This document shows, one piece after another, positions 25,023-33,542 of a DNA stretch of 64,000 nt. Position numbers and translations under genes: made by a program. The stretch spans positions 434,001-498,000 of the forward strand of contig CP111109.1 in assembly GCA_026314275.1 (NCBI GenBank). Direction: 5' to 3'. A model generated the notes under the pieces. The model saw nothing but the letters and a program-made list of their open reading frames with translations, did not search any database and was not told the DNA's origin. Position 1 is the first letter of the stretch. The number at the start of each line of letters is the position of its first letter. The DNA comes from JAGOEY01 sp017997515. GTDB lineage: Bacteria; Pseudomonadota; Gammaproteobacteria; Burkholderiales; Burkholderiaceae_C.

Positions 25023-25670
25023 ATGCAAAAATTCACCGTGCACAAAGGCCTCGCCGCCCCGATGGACCGCGAGAACGTGGACACCGACGCCATCATCCCC
25101 AAGCAGTTCCTCAAGTCGATCAAGAAGACCGGTTTTGGCGTGAACCTGTTTGACGAATGGCGTTACCTGGACGCGGGCTACCCCGGCCAGGACCCGACCA
25201 CCCGCAAACCCAACCCCGACTTCGTGCTGAACCAGCCAAGGTATGCAGGCGCATCCATCCTGGTGACGCGCAAGAACTTCGGCTGCGGCTCGTCGCGTGA
25301 ACACGCGCCCTGGGCACTCGACCAGTACGGCTTTCGCGCCATCCTGGCCCCCAGCTACGCCGACATCTTCTTCAATAACAGCTTCAAGAACGGCATGTTG
25401 CCGATCGTGCTGAGTGAAGCGCAGATTTCCCAGCTCTTCGACGAGATGTACGCCTTCCCGGGCTACAGCCTCACCGTGGACTTGGAGCGCCAGGTCATCG
25501 TGAAACCCAGCGGTGAAGAGATCGCGTTCGAGGTCAATGCCTTCCGCAAATACTGCCTGCTCAACGGCTTTGACGACATAGGCCTCACGCTGCGCCAAGC
25601 CGACAAGATCAAGGCTTTTGAGGCGGAACGCTTGGCAGCCAAGCCTTGGCTTGCCCATACAACAAGCTAA
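25023..25670 (+). CDS. leuD: 3-isopropylmalate dehydratase small subunit
   Basis: LeuD is the swivel-domain partner of LeuC. It has 215 residues. Typical features: the start FTVHKGLAAPMDRENVDTDA, IIPKQFLK, and the substrate-loop motif NFGCGSSREHAPWAL. The ATG at 25023 is preceded by AGGACAC. The coding region ends in AHTTS directly before a type-B repeat, and leuB follows after 176 bp filled almost entirely by repeats. Confidence 0.98.
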   Translation: MQKFTVHKGLAAPMDRENVDTDAIIPKQFLKSIKKTGFGVNLFDEWRYLDAGYPGQDPTTRKPNPDFVLNQPRYAGASILVTRKNFGCGSSREHAPWALDQYGFRAILAPSYADIFFNNSFKNGMLPIVLSEAQISQLFDEMYAFPGYSLTVDLERQVIVKPSGEEIAFEVNAFRKYCLLNGFDDIGLTLRQADKIKAFEAERLAAKPWLAHTTS

Positions 25671-25766
25671 CCCCCAGGCTTGTTCACTTCGTGTAACCGC
25701 CAACCCCCTTGCAGGGGGCAACACCAGCGGCCTGGCAAAGCCAGTTCCGCGGTGTTTGCTTGAAAA
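25671..25766 (+). repeat. type-B double-hairpin repeat copy 3, after leuD stop
   Basis: CCCCCAGGCTTG begins at the base after the leuD stop. The centre is CCCCCTTGCAGGGGG, then CCTGGCAAAGCCAG and TTCCGCGGTGTTTGCTTGAA. Confidence 0.85.
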
Positions 25767-25805
25767 GACCAGCGGGAAGCAGTCTCTTTTTATTAACAAA
25801 ATTGG

Positions 25806-25846
25806 GCTCTAGCGCCCACCTACTCTGCGCAAGCAGCTATTAAAAA
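25806..25846 (+). repeat. type-A short interspersed repeat copy 6
   Basis: CTCTAGCGC, a 14-base spacer, then GCGCAAGCAGCTATTAAAAA, ending at the ATG of leuB. The leuB ribosome-binding site therefore lies in or next to the repeat. Confidence 0.75.
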
Positions 25847-26929
25847 ATGAGCAAATCCATGAAAATCGCGGTTCTTCCAGGCGACGGCATCGGCACCGAA
25901 ATCGTGGCCGAAGCGGTCAAGGTGCTGAAGGTGCTTGACCTGCCTTTCGAGCTGGAATCCGCCCTGGTCGGTGGCGCCGCGTTTGACGCGCACGGCCACC
26001 CTCTGCCCGACGCCACGTTGCAACTGGCCAAGGACGCAGACGCCGTGTTGTTCGGCGCCGTGGGCGACTGGAAGTACGACACGCTGGACCGCCCGCTGCG
26101 CCCCGAGCAAGCCATTTTGGGCCTGCGCAAAAACCTGGGCCTGTTCGCCAACTTCCGCCCCGCCATTTGTTATGAACAACTGGTCAACGCGTCGAGCCTG
26201 AAGCCTGAGCTGGTGGCGGGCCTGGACATCCTGATCATCCGCGAACTGACCGGTGACATCTACTTCGGCCAGCCCCGCGGCCGCCGCACTGCCGTGGACG
26301 GCCACTTCCCCGGTGCCGACGAAGCGTTTGACACCATGCGCTACAGCCGCCCGGAGATTGAGCGTATCGCCCACGTTGCCTTCCAGGCCGCCCGCAAGCG
26401 CGACAAACGCGTAACCAGCGTGGACAAGGCCAACGTGCTGGAAACCTTCCAGTTCTGGAAAGACATCGTGTCCGAAGTCGGCAAGGAATACCCCGACGTG
26501 GCGCTGGACCACATGTACGTCGACAACGCGGCCATGCAACTGGTCAAGGCGCCCAAGAAGTTCGACGTGGTGGTCACCGGCAACATGTTCGGAGACATCC
26601 TGAGCGACGCCGCTGCCATGCTTACCGGCTCCATTGGCATGTTGCCATCTGCCAGCCTGAACGCGCAGAACCAGGGCCTGTACGAACCCAGCCACGGCAG
26701 CGCGCCCGACATCGCAGGCAAAGGTGTCGCCAACCCATTGGCCACCATCCTGAGCGCCGCGATGATGCTGCGCTTCAGTCTGAACCAGGTTGAGGCCGCC
26801 GACCGCATCGAAGCCGCCGTGCAAAAGGTGCTGGTGCAAGGCCTGCGCACGCCGGACATCTACAGCGAAGGCACCACCAAGGTGGGCACGGTGCAAATGG
26901 GGGATGCGGTGGTGAAGGCGCTGGGCTGA
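25847..26929 (+). CDS. leuB: 3-isopropylmalate dehydrogenase
   Basis: This NAD-dependent enzyme oxidises and decarboxylates 3-isopropylmalate to 2-oxoisocaproate. It has 360 residues with the family blocks KIAVLPGDGIGTEIVAEAVK, LFANFRPA, RELTGDIYFGQPRG, the VDKANVLETFQFW helix, and NMFGDILSDAAAMLTGSIGMLPS. There is no obvious purine-rich ribosome-binding site because a type-A repeat abuts the start (an alternative start a few codons later, MKIAVLPG at 25859, is possible). A terminator follows. Confidence 0.98.
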   Translation: MSKSMKIAVLPGDGIGTEIVAEAVKVLKVLDLPFELESALVGGAAFDAHGHPLPDATLQLAKDADAVLFGAVGDWKYDTLDRPLRPEQAILGLRKNLGLFANFRPAICYEQLVNASSLKPELVAGLDILIIRELTGDIYFGQPRGRRTAVDGHFPGADEAFDTMRYSRPEIERIAHVAFQAARKRDKRVTSVDKANVLETFQFWKDIVSEVGKEYPDVALDHMYVDNAAMQLVKAPKKFDVVVTGNMFGDILSDAAAMLTGSIGMLPSASLNAQNQGLYEPSHGSAPDIAGKGVANPLATILSAAMMLRFSLNQVEAADRIEAAVQKVLVQGLRTPDIYSEGTTKVGTVQMGDAVVKALG

Positions 26930-26954
26930 TCCAGCCAGCGACCCAGCCAGACAC

Positions 26955-26986
26955 AAAGGGCGGCCCATTGGCTGCCCTTTTCTTTT
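26955..26986 (+). terminator. intrinsic terminator after leuB
   Basis: AAAGGGC pairs with GCCCTTT around a 12-base loop, followed by TCTTTT. The end overlaps the 3' end of the convergent membrane-protein gene. Confidence 0.75.
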
Positions 26987-27608
26987 ACCTGGAGGAAACT
27001 GCGTGGGATTTGCCATGTGCGCCACGAAGACGGTTACCCGCCACCAGCAACGCCCAAGACACCAGCAGAAAGGTGACGGCGATACCCAGCCCATACACCG
27101 CAACGCCGCCATAACCGCCCACATGCGCGGGGTTGAGAAACGGATACGGATACCAGCCCACACTGGCGCCGCGCAGAACGACATACACCAGGTACACAAC
27201 AGGGAACACCAGCGCCAGCGCCAGGTGTTGGGCTTGCAGCTTTCCCGTGGGTGGTTTCAGCAACCAGTCCAGCACGATCGCCACCGGCATCACGTAGTGC
27301 AGAACAAAGTTGACCCACGGCAGCAGTGCGCCCAGATCCACATCACGCAGCAGCACGGCAAAAACCAGGCCAACAACGGCCATGTTCACCGTGGACAGGT
27401 ACCGCACCACATCCCCTGCACCACCGCGCTGGAATGAGGGGCTGAAGACACTCAGCAGCAGGACAACTGCCGCAAACAGGTTCGAGAGATTGGTGAAGTA
27501 GCTGAAGAAGTTCAGCACGCTGTAGGACGCACCGATGTGGATCACCAGCTGCTGGCCGATGGCCGCCAAGGCAAGGGTGGCAAGACCGACGCGCAGGGCT
27601 GTCAACAT
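26985..27608 (-). CDS. Pr6Pr-like (FAR-17a/AIG1-type) integral membrane protein
   Basis: This is a 207-residue protein with about six membrane-spanning segments. The stretch NFFSYFTNLSNLFAAVV and the WVNFVLHYVMPVAIVLDWLL region resemble the Pr6Pr family (six-helix membrane proteins related to eukaryotic FAR-17a/AIG1), whose bacterial role is unknown. The ATG at 27608 is preferred over the upstream TTG at 27638. It is a single gene facing leuB. Function not inferred. Confidence 0.75.
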   Translation of the reverse strand: MLTALRVGLATLALAAIGQQLVIHIGASYSVLNFFSYFTNLSNLFAAVVLLLSVFSPSFQRGGAGDVVRYLSTVNMAVVGLVFAVLLRDVDLGALLPWVNFVLHYVMPVAIVLDWLLKPPTGKLQAQHLALALVFPVVYLVYVVLRGASVGWYPYPFLNPAHVGGYGGVAVYGLGIAVTFLLVSWALLVAGNRLRGAHGKSHAVSSR

Positions 27609-27678
27609 GGGTGAGGCCTGAAGTGGTGTGTTACCCAAGTATGGCAGGGCTCGGGCCCCGCAGGGGCACCTGATCCGC

Positions 27679-27684
27679 TACAAT
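27679..27684 (+). promoter_or_regulatory. possible -10 box ahead of the asd leader
   Basis: TACAAT lies 8 bases before the leader ATG at 27693, placing a transcript start at or just before that ATG. No clear -35 is present. Confidence 0.4.
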
Positions 27685-27692
27685 TGCACCCC

Positions 27693-27794
27693 ATGTTTGC
27701 CGCCCGCCCGTTCCTCCTGAACAACACATCTGCCGCCCTGGCTGGTGTGGCCGTGCGCGCAACCATCACCAAAACCACGACCATTAAGGGCTGA
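27693..27794 (+). CDS. putative asd leader peptide, rich in Thr/Ile/Lys codons
   Basis: This is a 33-codon reading frame ending 101 bases before asd. Its last ten residues are TITKTTTIKG: five Thr, three Ile and two Lys, the amino acids made from the Asd product (methionine aside). This is the pattern of amino-acid-sensing leader peptides such as E. coli ThrL. No Shine-Dalgarno is seen before the ATG, so translation may be leaderless or begin at an internal GTG (27747 or 27753). The call rests on codon content, position and the RNA structures downstream; expression is not shown. Confidence 0.5.
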   Translation: MFAARPFLLNNTSAALAGVAVRATITKTTTIKG

Positions 27795-27799
27795 CCGAG

Positions 27800-27880
27800 C
27801 CTGGTTCGTCGTGCGCCCTCCCGGCCTGACGAGCCGGGCCCCACAGTCTGCACGCTGGTCGCGGGGTATTTTTCTTTATC
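27800..27880 (+). promoter_or_regulatory. candidate transcription attenuator of asd
   Basis: CCTGGTTCGTC (27800-27810) can pair over 11 bp (with G-U pairs) with GACGAGCCGGG (27828-27838). CCCGGC (27820-27825) can instead pair with GCCGGG (27833-27838), so the two are exclusive. Next comes CCCC (27839-27842) pairing with GGGG (27863-27866), with an inner CAG/CTG, followed by TATTTTTCTTT, a weak terminator-like element. The layout (leader peptide, alternative stems, U-rich stop) fits attenuation. Confidence 0.45.
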
Positions 27881-27895
27881 TGAAAGGGCGTTGTC

Positions 27896-29059
27896 ATGAG
27901 CAGCAAGTTGGTGGGCCTCGTCGGTTGGCGTGGCATGGTCGGTTCGGTTCTGATGGACCGTATGCAGGCAGAAGGTGACTTCGGCCTGATCGAGCCGGTG
28001 TTTTTCTCGACTTCCAATGCAGGCGGCAAAGCCCCTGCGATGGCCAAGAACGAGACCACACTCAAAGATGCACATGACATTGACGCGCTGAAGAAGTGCG
28101 ACATCATCATCACTGCCCAGGGCGGCGACTACACCTCTGAAGTGTTCCCCAAGCTGCGTGCCGCTGGCTGGAACGGCCACTGGATCGATGCCGCTTCCAC
28201 ACTGCGTATGGAAAAAGACGCGGTTATCGTGCTGGACCCGGTCAACATGCCCGTCATCAAGGACGCGCTGGCCAAGGGTGGCAAGAACTGGGTCGGCGGC
28301 AATTGCACCGTCAGCTGTATGTTGATGGGTGTGGGTGCGCTGTACAAGGCGGGCCTGGTCGAATGGATGAGCACCCAGACCTACCAGGCCGCATCGGGCG
28401 GCGGTGCCCAGCACATGCGCGAGTTGCTCACGCAGTACGGCACACTGAATGCCGAAGTGAAGGCTTTGCTGGACGACCCCAAGAGCGCCATTCTGGAGAT
28501 CGACCGCAAGGTCATCGCCAAGCAGCGTTCACTGAGTGCGGCTGAAACCGCCAACTTTGGTGTGCCACTGGGCGGCTCGCTGATCCCCTGGATCGACAAG
28601 GATCTGGGCATCGGCAAGAGCCAGGACGACCCGAGCTGGGGCGTGTCCAAGGAAGAGTGGAAGGGTATGGCCGAGACCAACAAGATCCTGGGCCTGGGCG
28701 CAGACTTTGGCTCCAGCGCCATTCCTGTGGATGGTTTCTGCGTGCGTGTGGGTGCGATGCGCTGCCACAGCCAGGCACTCACCTTCAAGCTCAAGAAGAA
28801 CGTGCCCCTGGCCGACATCGAAGCCCTGATCGCCGCCGACAACGAATGGGTGAAAGTGGTGCCCAACACACGTGAAGCCACCGTCAAGGACCTGACTCCG
28901 GTGGCGGTGACGGGCACCATGGGTATCCCTGTCGGCCGTATCCGCAAGCTGGCCATGGGCCCGGAATATGTGGGTGCGTTTACCATCGGTGACCAGCTGC
29001 TGTGGGGCGCTGCCGAACCGCTGCGCCGCATGCTGCGTATCCTGCTGGATGCACATTGA
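27896..29059 (+). CDS. asd: aspartate-semialdehyde dehydrogenase
   Basis: Asd reduces aspartyl phosphate to aspartate semialdehyde, the common precursor of Lys, Met, Thr, Ile and diaminopimelate. It has 387 residues, of the long gram-negative class. The NADP-binding start is VGLVGWRGMVGSVLMDRM, the catalytic cysteine is C137 in GGNCTVSCM, and the general-base histidine is in VGAMRCHSQA. An AAAGGG ribosome-binding site precedes the ATG. It stands alone rather than in an operon with the leu genes, with a 250-bp leader that looks regulatory. Confidence 0.98.
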   Translation: MSSKLVGLVGWRGMVGSVLMDRMQAEGDFGLIEPVFFSTSNAGGKAPAMAKNETTLKDAHDIDALKKCDIIITAQGGDYTSEVFPKLRAAGWNGHWIDAASTLRMEKDAVIVLDPVNMPVIKDALAKGGKNWVGGNCTVSCMLMGVGALYKAGLVEWMSTQTYQAASGGGAQHMRELLTQYGTLNAEVKALLDDPKSAILEIDRKVIAKQRSLSAAETANFGVPLGGSLIPWIDKDLGIGKSQDDPSWGVSKEEWKGMAETNKILGLGADFGSSAIPVDGFCVRVGAMRCHSQALTFKLKKNVPLADIEALIAADNEWVKVVPNTREATVKDLTPVAVTGTMGIPVGRIRKLAMGPEYVGAFTIGDQLLWGAAEPLRRMLRILLDAH

Positions 29060-29079
29060 TCGTCGCTTGATTTGTAACC

Positions 29080-29103
29080 AACGTCCCGCCCTGGCGGGTC
29101 GTT
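29080..29103 (+). terminator. possible hairpin after asd
   Basis: AACG-T-CCCGC-loop-GCGGG-T-CGTT forms a stem 20 bases after the asd stop but has no following T-run. It may mark the mRNA 3' end. Confidence 0.4.
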
Positions 29104-29175
29104 GTGGTCGCGCCACAGATGGCATGAACCTGGCATTCAGAGGCATCCCCCGCAGCGGCAGCCCCCTACCGTCAC

Positions 29176-29204
29176 TTGTCATGCCAATTCATTGATGTTA
29201 TGGT
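29176..29204 (+). promoter_or_regulatory. candidate sigma-70 promoter of fimV
   Basis: TTGTCA, 17 bases, then TATGGT (4 of 6). The predicted start is about 80 bases before the proposed fimV ATG. The local sequence is notably AT-rich against the rest of the window. Confidence 0.45.
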
Positions 29205-29290
29205 GCTTTTCACAAATTAGTGACAAAGTGTGTCCCAATATGACAAGAAAAGTTAAGTCTGCCGACCGCATTGAGGGAACGCTTCCAGCC

Positions 29291-31891
29291 ATGGCTACAC
29301 CACTCCGATCCAGGTTTTCCACCATTGCTGGCGCTGTTGCGTTGGCCTGCGCCATGGGCCTGTCGGCCTCGGACGCCAACGCGCTGGCCTTGGGCCGCCT
29401 GTCTGTGCAGTCCGCTCTGGGGGAACCATTACGGGCAGAAATCGACATTCCTGAGATCAATGCCGCCGAAGCCGAGTCGCTGCGCGCGGCCATTGCTTCG
29501 CCCGAAGCCTACAAAGCGGCTGGCCTCGAATACAACCCGGCCCTGAACGGTTTGCGTCTCGCACTGCAAAAGCGCCCGGACGGCCGCACCGTGCTGCGGA
29601 TCACCGGCGACCGACCCGTCAACGAGCCTTTTCTGGACCTGGTGCTGGACGCCAACTGGGCCGCAGGCCGCACCGTGCGCGACTACACCCTGCTGCTCGA
29701 CCCGCCTGTAACCCGTACCCCGGCCGCCGTCGCCACCGCACCCCAAATCACACCGCCCGCCGCTCCCAGGGTGACCCCCGCCCCGGTGCAAACCGTTCGG
29801 CCCGCGAGTCCGGCGGCCCCTTCGGTCGCAGCCACACCACGCCCGGCCGCCCCCGTGGCACCACCAGTCCCCCGCGCCCCCGCAGTTGCGGCCAATCCCG
29901 GCATGGGCACCGACAAGGGTGTGACCGTTCAACGTGGCGACACCGCCAGCAAGATTGCCGCAGCCTACAAACCAGCCAGTGTGTCCCTCGACCAGATGCT
30001 GGTGGCCCTGCTGCAAGCCAACCCCAACGCATTTGTCAAAGGCAACCTCAACCGCATCAAAGCGGGTGCCGTGCTGGACATGCCCAATGAAAAAGCCGCT
30101 GCTTCCGTGCCGGTCGACACGGCCAAACAGCAGGTGAATGCCCAAAGCCGGGACTTCAACGACTACCGCAGCAAACTCGCTGGTATTGCACCTGCCGTCC
30201 AGACCGCCGGTGCCGACCGGGCTGCCAGCGGCCGGGTTGAAACCCAGGTCACCGACAAGAAGCCTTCGGCTGACGCAGCCGACAAACTGACTTTGTCCAA
30301 AGGTGCCGTCCAAGGCAGCAGCAACGAAGAACGTATCGCCCAGGAAAACCGCGCCAAAGATGCGTCCACCCGCCTGGCCGAGATTTCCAAGAACATCAAC
30401 GAGCTGAACCGCATCGGCGCTGCCAGCGGCAACGCGGCCCCTGCCAATGCCACCGCGAGTGCGGCAGCCCCCGGCATTCCTGCCATTGCCGCACCTACCG
30501 ACGCCGCTGCGTCGGCCCCGGCGGCAACCAGTTCCGCGCCCGTCGCGGCCGTTGCAGCGGCTGATGCAGCCTCCGCCCCCACCACACCAGCTGCTGCCGC
30601 ATCTGCGGCAGAGCCCACCCCCACCGCAGCGGCCGTACCCGCGCCGACACCTATGCCTGAGCCTGGATTTCTGGAAAGTTTGCTGGACAACAAGGCATTG
30701 CTGGCCCTGCTGGGTGCCCTGGCAGTGTTGTTGGCTGCACTGGGCGTGCGTGCGCGCGCCAAAAAAGCCAGCCAAGCCGCATCACTCGACAGCTCCTTCC
30801 TGGAAAGCCGTGCCCACCCCGACTCCTTTTTTGGTGCCAGCGGTGGCCAACGGGTGGACACCAGCGGCAACAGCACCACCGGCAACGCCACACTCAACTA
30901 CACCCACAGCCAGCTCGATACCGGTGGGGACGTGGACCCGGTCGCCGAAGCCGACGTGTACCTGGCCTATGGCCGTGACCTGCAGGCCGAGGAAATCCTC
31001 AAAGAAGCGCTGCGCAGCCACCCCTCGCGTTTTGCGATCCACGCCAAACTGATGGAAATTTATGCCAAGCGCCAGGACGTGGCATCGTTCCAGACGCTGG
31101 GGGCCGACCTGCACCGCCTGACCCAAGGCCAGGGCCCTGAATGGGAACGTGTGAGCCAACTCGGCCGCGACATCGACCCGCGCAACCCGATTTACCAACC
31201 GGGCACACGCCCATCCACCCGCTCCGGTGGACTGGCTGCTGCAGCTGTCGTCGGCGCGGGGGTGGCTGCAGCGGCTACAGCGGCCGCCGTTGCCGCACCC
31301 GCAGAAGCTCCCGTGTTCCGGGGCTCCCAATTCGACGCGCTGGACCTGGATCTGGATCTGGACCTCGACCTGGACATCAGCGCCCCCGTCCCTCTGAGCG
31401 CCACACCCCTGACCACCGGCTACAGCGGCATGTCCGACCTGCCTGGCACCACCGATGTGCCTTCCGAAACCCGCCCGCAAGACCTGGCCGCCCACAAACC
31501 GGCCAACGCCACCCTGGACGTTTCCACCGTAGACGACCTGGAGTTCACGCTCGAAAACAACTCCGACCTGGCCCCGCTGGCGCCCAAGGTCGAGGCCCAC
31601 AACACGGTACCGGCCTCCGATTGGCTAGCCCCCAACTCCGGCATGATCGATTTCGACATGGGTTCGATCTCGCTGGACCTGGACGCCCCGGTGGACAGCG
31701 CACAAGCCCCACTGGCCGCCGCCGCGGAAGGCTCGGAGGACAGCCCACTGGCCACCAAACTGGCGTTGGCGCAAGAGTTCAACACCATCGGTGACACCGA
31801 AGGGGCCCGCAGTCTGTGTGAAGAAGTGATTGCCGAAGCCACAGGCAGCCTGAAGACCCGCGCCGAACGCCTGCTGGCGGAACTCGGCTGA
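29291..31891 (+). CDS. fimV: FimV/HubP-like polar LysM protein
   Basis: FimV is a large inner-membrane protein that binds peptidoglycan and organises the cell pole, type IV pili and twitching in relatives. It has 866 residues from the ATG at 29291. Parts seen: a signal peptide ending near ANAL, the N-terminal FimV domain (LGRLSVQSALGEPLRAEIDI), a Pro/Ala-rich linker, a LysM-like region at about 210-267 (VQRGDTASKIAAAYKP), a second Ala-rich stretch, one membrane helix at about 464-490, and a long acidic cytosolic part with a Leu-Asp repeat (about 685-696) ending in the FimV C-terminal helical domain (SPLATKLALAQEFNTIGDTE). Starts at 29240 are also possible. It overlaps or abuts truA. Confidence 0.92.
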   Translation: MATPLRSRFSTIAGAVALACAMGLSASDANALALGRLSVQSALGEPLRAEIDIPEINAAEAESLRAAIASPEAYKAAGLEYNPALNGLRLALQKRPDGRTVLRITGDRPVNEPFLDLVLDANWAAGRTVRDYTLLLDPPVTRTPAAVATAPQITPPAAPRVTPAPVQTVRPASPAAPSVAATPRPAAPVAPPVPRAPAVAANPGMGTDKGVTVQRGDTASKIAAAYKPASVSLDQMLVALLQANPNAFVKGNLNRIKAGAVLDMPNEKAAASVPVDTAKQQVNAQSRDFNDYRSKLAGIAPAVQTAGADRAASGRVETQVTDKKPSADAADKLTLSKGAVQGSSNEERIAQENRAKDASTRLAEISKNINELNRIGAASGNAAPANATASAAAPGIPAIAAPTDAAASAPAATSSAPVAAVAAADAASAPTTPAAAASAAEPTPTAAAVPAPTPMPEPGFLESLLDNKALLALLGALAVLLAALGVRARAKKASQAASLDSSFLESRAHPDSFFGASGGQRVDTSGNSTTGNATLNYTHSQLDTGGDVDPVAEADVYLAYGRDLQAEEILKEALRSHPSRFAIHAKLMEIYAKRQDVASFQTLGADLHRLTQGQGPEWERVSQLGRDIDPRNPIYQPGTRPSTRSGGLAAAAVVGAGVAAAATAAAVAAPAEAPVFRGSQFDALDLDLDLDLDLDISAPVPLSATPLTTGYSGMSDLPGTTDVPSETRPQDLAAHKPANATLDVSTVDDLEFTLENNSDLAPLAPKVEAHNTVPASDWLAPNSGMIDFDMGSISLDLDAPVDSAQAPLAAAAEGSEDSPLATKLALAQEFNTIGDTEGARSLCEEVIAEATGSLKTRAERLLAELG

Positions 31892-32022
31892 ACATCCAGG
31901 CTGACACTCTGCCGCACACCGATACCCCTCTGCCACCGTCCGGGCCTGCTGACTCCTCCGACGAAACCAGGCCGGACAACAGCTCCCCAGCACCCCAGCC
32001 CCGGCAGCGGATTGCCCTGGGT

Positions 32023-32799
32023 GTGGCGTACAACGGCCAGGCCTATGAGGGCTGGCAAAGCCAGGCTTCGGGCCGCACGGTGCAGGACCGGCTGGAGGCA
32101 GCGCTGGGCAAGTTCACCACCCACAAAGTTTCCACCCTGTGTGCGGGCCGCACCGACGCGGGTGTACACGGCCTGATGCAGGTGGTGCACTTCGACACCG
32201 TGCTGGAACGGGCCCCCTCCTCCTGGGTGCGTGGCACCAACCGCTTCCTGCCACCCGACATTGCCGTGCAGTGGGCGCAAGCCGTGCCGGACAGCTTTCA
32301 CTGCCGTGCCAGCGCCACGGCCCGGCGCTATGCTTATGTGCTGCTGCAGTCCCCCGTGCGCCCGAGCGTCGAAGCCGGGCGGGTCGGTTGGGCTTTTCGC
32401 CCCCTGAATGAGGAGGCCATGCGTGCAGCCGCCGACCTGCTGCTGGGTGAACATGATTTTTCATCGTTCCGCGCATCTGCCTGCCAGGCACTCTCCCCCA
32501 TCAAAACCCTGAACCACCTCGGTATCCACCGTCGGGGTATGGGTGCCACGTGTTACTGGCGTTTTGAATTTGAAGCCAACGCCTTTTTGCACCACATGAT
32601 CCGCAACATCATGGGTTGCCTGGTCGCCGTGGGCACGGGTGACAAACCGGTGGACTGGATGGCCGAAGTGCTGGCAGCGCGCAGGCGGGAAGTGGCAGCA
32701 CCCACCTTTTCGCCCAACGGTTTGTACTTTCTCGGCCCTGTGTACGATTCTCATTGGGGCTTACCCAACCATACGGCTGCGTATGATTGGCTCCCGTGA
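32023..32799 (+). CDS. truA: tRNA pseudouridine(38-40) synthase TruA
   Basis: TruA modifies U38-U40 in tRNA anticodon arms. The catalytic aspartate is in CAGRTDAGVHGLMQVVHF; other blocks are YNGQAYEGWQSQ, SATARRYAYVL and ANAFLHHMIRNIMG. The only ATG, GTG or TTG in frame is the GTG at 32023, but starting there drops the first strand residues (RIALG). The frame is open to 31822, and a CTG at 31888 overlaps the fimV stop as CTGA with GGCGGA upstream. The true start is therefore probably upstream and non-canonical. The coordinates given are the minimum. The 3' end overlaps trpF. Confidence 0.93.
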   Translation: MAYNGQAYEGWQSQASGRTVQDRLEAALGKFTTHKVSTLCAGRTDAGVHGLMQVVHFDTVLERAPSSWVRGTNRFLPPDIAVQWAQAVPDSFHCRASATARRYAYVLLQSPVRPSVEAGRVGWAFRPLNEEAMRAAADLLLGEHDFSSFRASACQALSPIKTLNHLGIHRRGMGATCYWRFEFEANAFLHHMIRNIMGCLVAVGTGDKPVDWMAEVLAARRREVAAPTFSPNGLYFLGPVYDSHWGLPNHTAAYDWLP

Positions 32800-33542
32800 A
32801 CACGCCCCAAACTGAAACCCCTCCCCGCCCTGCCGTTCTGCGCACCCGCATCAAAATCTGCGGGCTGACCCGTGAACAGGACGTGGACGCTGCCGTAGCA
32901 GCCGGAGCCGACGCCATCGGTTTTGTGCTGTACCCGAAAAGTCCGCGTTATGTGACGCCGGAACGGGCCGCAGAACTGGCCCGGCGGCTGCCGCCTTTTG
33001 TCACACCGGTGCTCTTGTTTGTCAACGAAGGCTCATCAAAAATCATAGCTACTTGCGCCCTTATACCGGGCGCTACAGTGCAATTTCATGGTGATGAGAC
33101 ACACCAGGACTGCCTAGACGCCACAACGCAGGGCGCCCGCCCCTACCTGCGTGCGGCGCGGATTCCCCTCGGTGACGCCGGTGCGGCATTTGACCTCGTA
33201 AAATACACGTCTGATTACCCAACAGCCCAGGCCATCCTGCTCGACGCGCATGTCGACGGTTTTGGTGGTGGCGGCAAAGCATTCAATTGGTCACTCCTTC
33301 CTCCAAGCGTCAGCGCTCACCTCGTCTTGAGTGGTGGGCTCGACGCTGCCAACGTGACCGATGGCATTCGGCAGGTACGGCCACGCTGCACAACGCTGGC
33401 CGTTGATGTGAGCTCCGGGGTCGAGGTGTCAGCTGCCACAGGCGGCACGCTCAAAGGCATCAAGGACCCGGCAAAAATCCACCAGTTCATCGCGGCCATA
33501 CGTGCCGCCGATCAACGCCTTGCGGAAGAAAACAATCCATGA
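32796..33542 (+). CDS. trpF: phosphoribosylanthranilate isomerase
   Basis: TrpF rearranges phosphoribosylanthranilate to CdRP in tryptophan synthesis. It is a (beta/alpha)8 barrel of 248 residues from the GTG at 32796, whose GTGA overlaps the truA stop. The catalytic cysteine is C22 in RIKICGLTREQD, and the later aspartate is in ILLDAHVDGFGGGGKAF. Other marks are VQFHGDET and LSGGLDAANV. A type-A repeat (33032-33090) is read in frame as SSKIIATCALIPGATVQF, between beta-3 and beta-4. Its stop overlaps the trpB start as ATGA. Confidence 0.97.
   Translation: MNTPQTETPPRPAVLRTRIKICGLTREQDVDAAVAAGADAIGFVLYPKSPRYVTPERAAELARRLPPFVTPVLLFVNEGSSKIIATCALIPGATVQFHGDETHQDCLDATTQGARPYLRAARIPLGDAGAAFDLVKYTSDYPTAQAILLDAHVDGFGGGGKAFNWSLLPPSVSAHLVLSGGLDAANVTDGIRQVRPRCTTLAVDVSSGVEVSAATGGTLKGIKDPAKIHQFIAAIRAADQRLAEENNP
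33032..33090 (-). repeat. type-A repeat inside trpF
   Basis: In-frame sequence ATCATAGCTACTTGCGC, a spacer, then GGGCGCTACAG, the same core as the intergenic copies. Confidence 0.55.
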
